DNA of 11,696 nt from an uncultured Eubacteriales bacterium (lineage in GTDB: Bacteria; Bacillota; Clostridia; Oscillospirales; CAG-272), in the NCBI GenBank assembly GCA_934526185.1, contig CAKTAA010000066.1, forward strand, positions 1 to 11,696, written 5' to 3'. Shown here in pieces: positions 6,817-11,696 of this stretch. Made by a program: the position numbers and the translations under genes. The notes under the pieces are model-generated. The model was not told the origin of the DNA, searched no databases, and saw nothing but the letters and a program-made list of their open reading frames with translations. Each line of letters begins with the position of its first letter. Position 1 is the stretch's first letter.

Positions 6817-7008
6817 TTATCCGCTTCGGCGCAGAGCCGCTCTTGCAAATTCTTCCGTTATGGTTTTCCTGCCGTTCTCGGTTCGGATAGCAGAACAACG
6901 TCGGTTATACAAATCCACAGCGGGATCAGCAGCGGCAAACTCCTTGCGGTTGCTTGAACTATTTAGTCTCAATTTTATTGTCCAACTTTTGGGGCAATTC
7001 CTTTTTGC
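6817..7008 (-). pseudogene. unassigned gene remnant
   Basis: An open frame of 63 codons ends at TAA 6817-6819 and contains NRKEFAAADPAVDLYNRR, TENGRKTITEEFARAALRR. It reads like real, helix-rich protein sequence, but there is no ATG or ribosome binding site, and a stop lies just upstream. I do not recognise the family. It lies immediately upstream of the broken sigma-like gene and may belong to the same decayed element. The stretch 7009-7270 holds only a 22-codon frame (MKSRFIGKKELPQ...) and the hairpin at 7199-7220. Confidence 0.3.
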
Positions 7009-7198
7009 CTATAAACCTGGATTTCATGAGGCCCGCGCTTTTGCTTTACTGGCCGCCCCCGGACAGAACGATGATCTGCCGCTGATTTGCCTCGCGTTTC
7101 CCGGCAAGCAAGGCGTGCGGCTGGTATGCAAACGCAGGCAGGGCACAAGATCGCTGTTTGACCTGGAAACAGCGTCAAGCCTACAGGTTTTGCGGCCC

Positions 7199-7220
7199 GC
7201 AGGCTTCACCGCCTGTTTTT
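7199..7220 (+). terminator. rho-independent terminator
   Basis: GCAGGC, loop TTCACC, GCCTGT (G-U at the base), then a T tract to 7220. It points rightward and isolates the flavodoxin-like gene from upstream transcription. No intact rightward gene precedes it. Confidence 0.5.
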
Positions 7221-7271
7221 GTTATGTTTTACGCAAATTTCATCAAATAAAGATATATGAAATAGTTGCGT

Positions 7272-7280
7272 TGGGATAAT
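7272..7280 (+). promoter_or_regulatory. extended -10 promoter of the flavodoxin-like gene
   Basis: TGGGATAAT: a TGn extension followed by GATAAT (5/6). No good -35 lies 17 bp upstream, as is usual for extended -10 promoters. It gives a leader of about 34 nt before ATG 7321. Confidence 0.4.
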
Positions 7281-7320
7281 ATTAGATGGAAATTCGTTCG
7301 ATCTGTATCCGGAGGCATAC

Positions 7321-7863
7321 ATGAGAGGAATCATTCTCTATCAGTCAAAATACGGCGCTACAAAGAAGTATGCAGCTTGGCTGTCAGAAGCAACGGGATT
7401 TCCTATACAGGGAATAAATGCTGCAAAGGCGTCTGATTTGCGTCAATATGACCTGCTTATCGTTGGCGGCGGAATCTATGCTTCGGGCATAGCGGGGCTT
7501 TCCTATTTGAAGAAAAATCCAGATATCTGGAAGGGCAAAAACGTTCTCGTGTTTTGTGTGGGAGCATCTCCTTACGAGGAAACGACGTTCAAGGAAATAG
7601 TGCGTCATAATATGAAGGGAGAATTATCCTCCTTCCCCTGCTTTTATTGCCGGGGAGCCTGGAATATAGCACAAATGAATTTTTTGGATAGAACGCTTTG
7701 TAAACTGCTCCGCAATGCGGTGCGGAAAAAGGCTCCGGAGGATTATGCCCCCTGGGAGGCTGCGCTCATGGAAGCAGGCGACGAAAACCGTGATTGGACA
7801 GATAAGAAGTATTTAGAACCGATATTGGCCAAAGTGAACGCGTTGTTGTCAAAGACATTTTGA
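7321..7863 (+). CDS. flavodoxin-domain protein
   Basis: 180 residues; GGAGG at 7311-7315 lies 5 nt before the ATG. The N-terminus has the flavodoxin layout: a hydrophobic first strand (GIILYQSKYGAT) whose SKYGAT loop (residues 9-14) would hold the FMN phosphate, then YDLLIVGGGIYASGIAG (second FMN-contacting loop), and VLVFCVGASPYEE (third strand and loop). It fits the short Flavodoxin_5/HemG-like group of single-domain proteins common in Clostridia. The partner and substrate of the electron transfer are unknown. It is cytoplasmic, with no signal peptide. A 53-residue gene follows 18 nt after the stop. Confidence 0.85.
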   Translation: MRGIILYQSKYGATKKYAAWLSEATGFPIQGINAAKASDLRQYDLLIVGGGIYASGIAGLSYLKKNPDIWKGKNVLVFCVGASPYEETTFKEIVRHNMKGELSSFPCFYCRGAWNIAQMNFLDRTLCKLLRNAVRKKAPEDYAPWEAALMEAGDENRDWTDKKYLEPILAKVNALLSKTF

Positions 7864-7881
7864 GGAAAGGCGGGCTCCGAA

Positions 7882-8043
7882 ATGTACAAAGCGGTAGTGA
7901 TCGAATACTCCCCAAAAGCAGAAGATATGGCGAAAAAAATAGAAGAAAAGGCAAACGAGATATCGGAAGAAGGCCTTGATCTGATTACCATGTCTGTTAC
8001 AGGCTCAGCAAAAGCAATTTTGGTATTTAAAAGCGAGAATTGA
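7882..8043 (+). CDS. small 53-residue protein, possibly DUF4177-like
   Basis: ATG 7882 to TGA 8041-8043, preceded by GAGGAAAGG (7862-7870) at about 11 nt. The sequence begins MYKAVVIEYSPKAEDM, has a Lys/Glu-rich helix with KANEISEEGLDLI, and ends TGSAKAILVFKSEN. The strand-helix-strand plan with a terminal AILVF strand resembles short DUF4177-type proteins, which I cannot confirm. It is likely cotranscribed with the flavodoxin-like gene. No terminator is visible after it. Confidence 0.6.
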   Translation: MYKAVVIEYSPKAEDMAKKIEEKANEISEEGLDLITMSVTGSAKAILVFKSEN

Positions 8044-8131
8044 GCTTCGGGCAGCAAAGCTGTATATGATCTCTGTAGCAGCGTACCCACTTGGCGCAAA
8101 ATGCTCCGACGCAAAAGGGTGTTTGTACACA

Positions 8132-8322
8132 ATCAAAAAGATTTCCATCATCGCCAAAAAACAGAGCGTAAGCGTACATTAATTTATTTAAAAGCTTATA
8201 ATTATTGGGATATTCTAAGATACCTGCGCGGGTAATATGAATGCATTCATCAATATTTCCTCCGTGAGATCTTTTTCTCTGCGAAGGCGCTTTACCGTCT
8301 CGCCAATATAAAGCTGAATATT
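8132..8322 (-). pseudogene. internally deleted XRE-type HTH/TPR regulator
   Basis: From 8322 leftward one frame gives NNIQLYIGETVKRLRREKDLTEE, the usual first helix of an XRE repressor, behind a GGAGG (8327-8331) but with no start codon. At about 8256 the frame changes, and what follows is IDECIHITRAGILEYPNNYKLLNKLMYAYAL, typical of the TPR half of the same family. The rest of the HTH and the linker are gone, so the gene has lost a large internal piece. The C-terminal repeats are also missing. Confidence 0.55.
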
Positions 8323-8348
8323 GTTTCCTCCATTTAATTTTAATCGTT

Positions 8349-8675
8349 ATGACCATAATATCACGCTTACTACTAGAAAAAATATCTCGCAGGATCACCT
8401 CCGCTGCCGACGAAAAGACAAAGCTTGCCCACGAATTAGGGCATTGCATAACAGGAGCATTCTACAGCATCGATTTCCCCTTCGATATTCGGCAGCGCCA
8501 TGAAAATCGCGCCGACAAATGGGCAATCAAAAGGCTCGTCCCAGAAAAAGAACTGGAAAAAGCCGTCGCGGACGGTTATACGGAAATATGGGCGCTTGCC
8601 GATTTCTTCGGCGTGACAGAGGATCTGATGCGCAGGGCAGTAAGCTGGTACAAATTCGGCAACCTAGAGTCATGA
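8349..8675 (+). pseudogene. 5'-truncated ImmA/IrrE-type metallopeptidase
   Basis: A 108-codon frame from ATG 8349. The conserved part begins at about residue 15: DEKTKLAHELGHCITGAFY has the zinc motif HELGH (His28, Glu29, His32), and HENRADKWAIKRL supplies the likely third ligand (Glu52). The end, WALADFFGVTEDLMRRAVSWY, is the usual C-terminus. Full members have about 40 more N-terminal residues, and this ATG has no ribosome binding site, so I read it as a truncated copy; a short active form is not excluded. These proteases normally cleave XRE repressors encoded next door, and here a broken XRE gene lies head-to-head with it, which suggests one decayed regulatory pair. Confidence 0.6.
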
Positions 8676-8718
8676 TAGACTGCCCGCGTTTTGACATTTA
8701 AATGAAAGGACAGAACAA

Positions 8719-8849
8719 AAAGCAAAAGACCGCTTCTTCCAGCGGCCTTTTCTCTGTTATATCCGTTTTACCATAATCCGTTACGAGCTTCCAATCTGGA
8801 GTTTCTCCGCCGCAGCAGAAAAACGATTAATGATGATAGTAAAACTATA
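8719..8849 (-). ncRNA. candidate small structured RNA
   Basis: A leftward promoter (8856-8884) predicts a start near 8849, and a terminator at 8724-8751 ends transcription about 130 nt later. Four nucleotides into the transcript, GTTTTACTAT (8836-8845) pairs with ATGGTAAAAC (8765-8774) over 10 bp with one G-U. Inside are a TTTCT/AGAAA hairpin and a small TCCA/TGGA hairpin. The only ATG-initiated frame is 23 codons at the 5' end without a ribosome binding site. I do not recognise it as 6S, SRP RNA, tmRNA or a known riboswitch. It could instead be the leftover of a promoter whose gene was lost. Confidence 0.4.
8724..8751. terminator. bidirectional rho-independent terminator
   Basis: AAAAGACCGC, an 8-nt loop, GCGGCCTTTT: a stem of nine pairs with one A/C mismatch. 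It is flanked by a T run on the + strand (8748-8751) and by TTTTGCTTTTT on the minus strand. It serves the ImmA/IrrE fragment from the left, and GH127 plus the candidate small RNA from the right. Confidence 0.75.
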
Positions 8850-8855
8850 CATAGA

Positions 8856-8884
8856 TTTATAACATATGTAAGCCGTCCTGTCAA
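8856..8884 (-). promoter_or_regulatory. near-consensus leftward promoter downstream of GH127
   Basis: TTGACA (8879-8884), 17-bp spacer, TATAAA (8856-8861). It is the best sigma-A promoter I found in the window, yet no protein gene follows before the terminator. Confidence 0.6.
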
Positions 8885-8945
8885 TCCCTTATTTGCATTT
8901 TTTTCACGATATTCGCACAAGAAAAAGGGGCCGGAGGCACAGGTC

Positions 8946-10781
8946 TTATTCCGTAATCCGAACCCATGCCGCCGTCTCGCAGCGATCGTTCCATTCTTTC
9001 CCGGATGAAGCATAATCAACAAAAACGACGTTGCGGTCTCCGCAGCAAAGCCGGTAGGCCTGTTCTGCGGGGAACAGCGCGAAATCCGGAATCGGCTCGG
9101 CCTGCTCCGCGCCCTGTTTCAAATTCAGCGGAATGTCGACCGCTCCCGGATTCGCTCTCGTATCCAGCGCCAGTACGACGGGGCCGCGCATCAGCACGCC
9201 GTATCGATTTGGCCTGTTCGCAGCCTCCGGCAAAAAGTCAGAATCTTTCCATAAACGGATCGTAAGATCTGCGCGGATGCGGATGGTATCTCCGCCCTGC
9301 CAGATCCGATCTGCGGCGTAGAAGCCGGCGCGGTTTTCGGCAAGCGTCTCCCCGTTGATCTGAAGCGTGCTTCCGGCGCCGAACGGGGGCAGCCGGAACA
9401 GAATTTCGAATTGCTCCGGAGCCTGCATTTGGAGTGTCAGAACAATTTCTTCTCCCGCGGGATAATCGGTGTCGATCCGGAACGAAGCTTCCTGCCCGCT
9501 CGCCGTCGCGGTTCGGACCAGCCCCGGCTGATAGAGATGAAACGCAAAGCCGCGTTCTGTTCTGCTTACGGAGGAAAGCGCCGTGCAGGCCGTTCCGGCA
9601 GCGCCGATTGCAAGACAGCAGCCGTACGCAAACGTATCGTCCAGTTTTTGATAACCGCCCATTTCCCTGCCCCGCCGGCCTTTGCGCAAGGGACTGTAGC
9701 TGTCGAAAACAGGGATCATCCCTTTGCACGTCTGTAATTCCGTATTGACTGCGCCAAGCAGCGCATTACAGGCCGAACGTTCGATTGCGTCGGCATATTT
9801 GACGTTTCCCGTAATCTGCAGCAGCAGATAGCAAAGCTTCATCCAGGTCACCGTTACGCACGTCTCCTGCATAATGCCGTCGAATGCAGGATCAAACTGA
9901 CGGATCGCAGAATGGTCGAAAAGCTCATGCGTGCAGCCGGCGGAACCGATTACCGTAATATCCGAGCGCAGAACACGATCCGCAAACCGTTCCGCTGCAC
10001 GCAGGTATCTCGGCTCCTTTGCAACGCGGTAATACCACAGCAGCCCCTCGAAGCAGCTCATCATCTCATAGGCTTTTGTTACGGGATATTCATACGGGAA
10101 AAGGCGATCCTCTTCCGCCGCGCGGAACAGGTCGAATCCCTCCACGCCCCCGTTTTCGATAATATATCGTGCAAAGTCAAGATAGCGCTGTGCGCCGGTC
10201 AGCGTATACAGCCTTACGAAGGGCTCCAGGATCGAACTGGAATTCATTCCTCCCCAGGCCTTGCTCGTCTGCGTAATCGAACGCTTGCCGGCAGACGGAG
10301 GGCCGATCCGCGCAACGATATAGTCTGCATGGCGCTTCAGTGCCTCGAGGATTTCACCGCGCAGCGCTTCCTCCCGGCAAATGTCCAGAAAATACTGCAT
10401 GCCCAGCATCACATATTTCCGGCACCAGATATCCCATCCCTGGAATTCCCGGGAAATGGAATAAGTGGAAAAACGTCCCTCGCCATCCTGTACAGACAGC
10501 AAATCGCGCACGCTGTCTTCCAGAATTTCGTACAAGTCCGGATCCTGCGTATAGTAATATGTCAAAGAAGCCCCGCGCATCAGTTTTCCCCAATATTCGC
10601 CGCGCCAGGCAAGATTGGCGTCATCCGCATTCCCGCTTCGGAACGGCTCCGCCAGCCGTTTCCAGACAGCGGGATCTTTCAGCTGCCGTTCCTGTACGAA
10701 CCGAATGGCTCTGTCGAACATTCCCGTAAAATGCAGAGAGCCCATGGGCAGCAGTTCAAACCGATAGGGAATCATACACAT
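8946..10781 (-). CDS. GH127 beta-L-arabinofuranosidase
   Basis: 611 residues from ATG 10781; GGAGG (10791-10795) is 9 nt upstream, so the longer frame to 10970 is not used. No signal peptide, so it is likely cytoplasmic. The N-terminal two thirds form the (alpha/alpha)6 barrel of the DUF1680/GH127 family (GEYWGKLMRGASLTYYYT, SSSILEPFVRLYTLTG, YEMMSCFEGLLWYYRV), and from about 410 beta-sandwich domains follow. The zinc-cysteine active site known from the Bifidobacterium enzyme is conserved: Glu306 and Cys308 in QETCVTVTW, and Cys388-Cys389 in YGCCLAIG. Glu286 is a candidate for the further acidic residue. The enzyme releases L-arabinofuranose from beta-linked arabinan side chains or glycoprotein glycans. 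It starts 4 nt after the GH2 gene and is translated in the same operon. Family-level substrate only; the exact linkage is inference. Confidence 0.9.
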   Translation of the reverse strand: MCMIPYRFELLPMGSLHFTGMFDRAIRFVQERQLKDPAVWKRLAEPFRSGNADDANLAWRGEYWGKLMRGASLTYYYTQDPDLYEILEDSVRDLLSVQDGEGRFSTYSISREFQGWDIWCRKYVMLGMQYFLDICREEALRGEILEALKRHADYIVARIGPPSAGKRSITQTSKAWGGMNSSSILEPFVRLYTLTGAQRYLDFARYIIENGGVEGFDLFRAAEEDRLFPYEYPVTKAYEMMSCFEGLLWYYRVAKEPRYLRAAERFADRVLRSDITVIGSAGCTHELFDHSAIRQFDPAFDGIMQETCVTVTWMKLCYLLLQITGNVKYADAIERSACNALLGAVNTELQTCKGMIPVFDSYSPLRKGRRGREMGGYQKLDDTFAYGCCLAIGAAGTACTALSSVSRTERGFAFHLYQPGLVRTATASGQEASFRIDTDYPAGEEIVLTLQMQAPEQFEILFRLPPFGAGSTLQINGETLAENRAGFYAADRIWQGGDTIRIRADLTIRLWKDSDFLPEAANRPNRYGVLMRGPVVLALDTRANPGAVDIPLNLKQGAEQAEPIPDFALFPAEQAYRLCCGDRNVVFVDYASSGKEWNDRCETAAWVRITE

Positions 10782-10785
10782 ATTT

Positions 10786-11696
10786 TCAAACCTCCACGCC
10801 GATTTCGTTTCCTTCCGGAATATTTTCCGCTGTGGTATACGTTTTGACCGCAAGCCGGCCGGAGCTCCCGTGCAGAGGAGCGATGCGCACCGTGCGTTTT
10901 TCACCCGGAAGCAGAGAGAAAAAGTTGTCCTCCAATACCGCCTCCGCGTCGAACGCAACCGCATGCACATATGCCGCCGCCTCTACCGTAACGGATCCGT
11001 CCTCCTGCAGAACGGATACGCCGCCGCATTCCCGAAGCCGCAGGAGCCCCGCTTTATAGAAAGTCCTGTGGCGTCCCAGCCCGCAGCGCAGATCGCATAC
11101 CAGAAGCTCTTCTTCTCCAGGCGCCAGCTCTTCCGGGACGGTAAAAACGCAGGAAGCGCCGCCTGCCGGAATTTCCTGCAAGCGATGAAGCGCGCCGGCG
11201 GCCGAACCGTCCCGTCCGATCCGCGTAAGCGTCAGCTCCGCGGGAATCGCGTCCGGCGTATCATTCGCTGCGTATAATTGCAGCGTACCGTCCTCCTGCC
11301 GGTCAAACGAAGCCGTGACAGGGCGCGCCGCTTCTTTAAAGGCGTAATAGGCGGCCTTCGGCACGCCGTAATAATCTATGAACGACCAGCCGGAGGCCGC
11401 GGGCCAGCACTCGTCAAACATCCAATAGATCACGCCGCCGCAAAAGTCCTGATTCCTGCGGTACTGTTCCATCGTCAGCCGCATCCACTCATACTGGATG
11501 TACTGTAATTTAAAGAGTCTGTCCGCTCCGTCCCGGAAGCCGCCAAGCAAGCGCTCCGCAAAGCGCAGCGTGTAATCCAGCAGTTCTTTGGGCAGGGATG
11601 GATTCGTTTTCGTATGATACCTCCACATCGACAGGTCTTCGCCAAAAATATCGTCCTCCGTCATAAACTTTCTCAGCGAGCAAAGCGATACGGCGC
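10786..11696 (-). CDS. GH2 beta-mannosidase-like glycoside hydrolase, C-terminal part
   Basis: The frame enters from the right edge (303 codons visible, N-terminus missing). It opens with AVSLCSLRKFMTEDDIFG and contains FCGGVIYWMFDECWPAASGWSFIDYYGVPKAAYYAFKEA. That is the end of a (beta/alpha)8 barrel of the beta-mannosidase/exo-glucosaminidase branch of GH2. The catalytic nucleophile Glu of this branch usually sits just before the first visible residues, so it would lie outside the window. Two C-terminal Ig-like beta-sandwich domains follow (about residues 115-300), ending in IPEGNEIGVEV. The gene is followed after 4 nt by GH127, which suggests that the two enzymes trim one branched plant or host glycan together. 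The substrate is uncertain. Confidence 0.82.
   Translation of the reverse strand, partial: AVSLCSLRKFMTEDDIFGEDLSMWRYHTKTNPSLPKELLDYTLRFAERLLGGFRDGADRLFKLQYIQYEWMRLTMEQYRRNQDFCGGVIYWMFDECWPAASGWSFIDYYGVPKAAYYAFKEAARPVTASFDRQEDGTLQLYAANDTPDAIPAELTLTRIGRDGSAAGALHRLQEIPAGGASCVFTVPEELAPGEEELLVCDLRCGLGRHRTFYKAGLLRLRECGGVSVLQEDGSVTVEAAAYVHAVAFDAEAVLEDNFFSLLPGEKRTVRIAPLHGSSGRLAVKTYTTAENIPEGNEIGVEV

Noticed and set aside
8768..9022. Minus-strand frame ending in a hydrophobic stretch plus RRR, like a membrane anchor or type I toxin
   Set aside because: It overlaps the GH127 end, and no start codon in frame lies downstream of the 8856-8884 promoter. The hydrophobic reading is likely a shadow of the structured segment.
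10782..10970. Longer N-terminus of GH127 from 10970
   Set aside because: It overlaps the GH2 coding region in another frame and encodes an Arg/Cys-rich sequence unlike the family. ATG 10781 has GGAGG and fits the family length.

Overview
The window looks like a chromosomal stretch from an anaerobic Firmicute of the class Clostridia, probably a gut or rumen Oscillospiraceae/Ruminococcaceae-type organism. The grounds are strong GGAGG ribosome binding sites, non-cellulosomal cohesin and dockerin surface proteins, CxxC-repeat surface modules, a clostridial-type sigma-factor relic and a GH2/GH127 glycoside hydrolase operon. No rRNA, tRNA or CRISPR array was seen.

Left part (1-5724): a leftward three-gene operon encodes a 259-residue protein I do not recognise (start GTG 4539), a 1027-residue secreted protein (signal peptide, Gly-rich beta-helix, Ig-like domain, five CxxC repeats, cohesin, dockerin), and a second secreted cohesin/Big2 protein that runs off the left edge. 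Just upstream lies a segment of about 280 bp (4572-4850) bounded by an 18-bp inverted repeat, followed by a complete tyrosine recombinase (4879-5724). The best promoter inside the segment points away from the operon, into a rho-independent terminator placed immediately outside the far repeat. I read this as a phase-variable promoter switch (inverton), sequenced in the OFF orientation, that would turn the surface-protein operon on when flipped by its neighbouring recombinase.

Middle part (5876-8760): this is a graveyard of accessory DNA. It holds a sigma-70-like gene broken by several frameshifts and stops, an unassigned open remnant, an intact flavodoxin-like gene with a 53-residue gene behind it, an internally deleted XRE/TPR regulator, and a 5'-truncated ImmA/IrrE metallopeptidase. 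A two-way terminator at 8724-8751 closes it.

Right part (8719-11696): GC content is visibly higher. A leftward carbohydrate operon carries the 3' part of a GH2 beta-mannosidase-like gene (cut by the right edge) and, 4 nt later, a complete GH127 beta-L-arabinofuranosidase. Downstream of GH127, a near-consensus leftward promoter (8856-8884) and the terminator at 8724-8751 frame a segment of about 130 nt with a 10-bp closing stem, a candidate small structured RNA.
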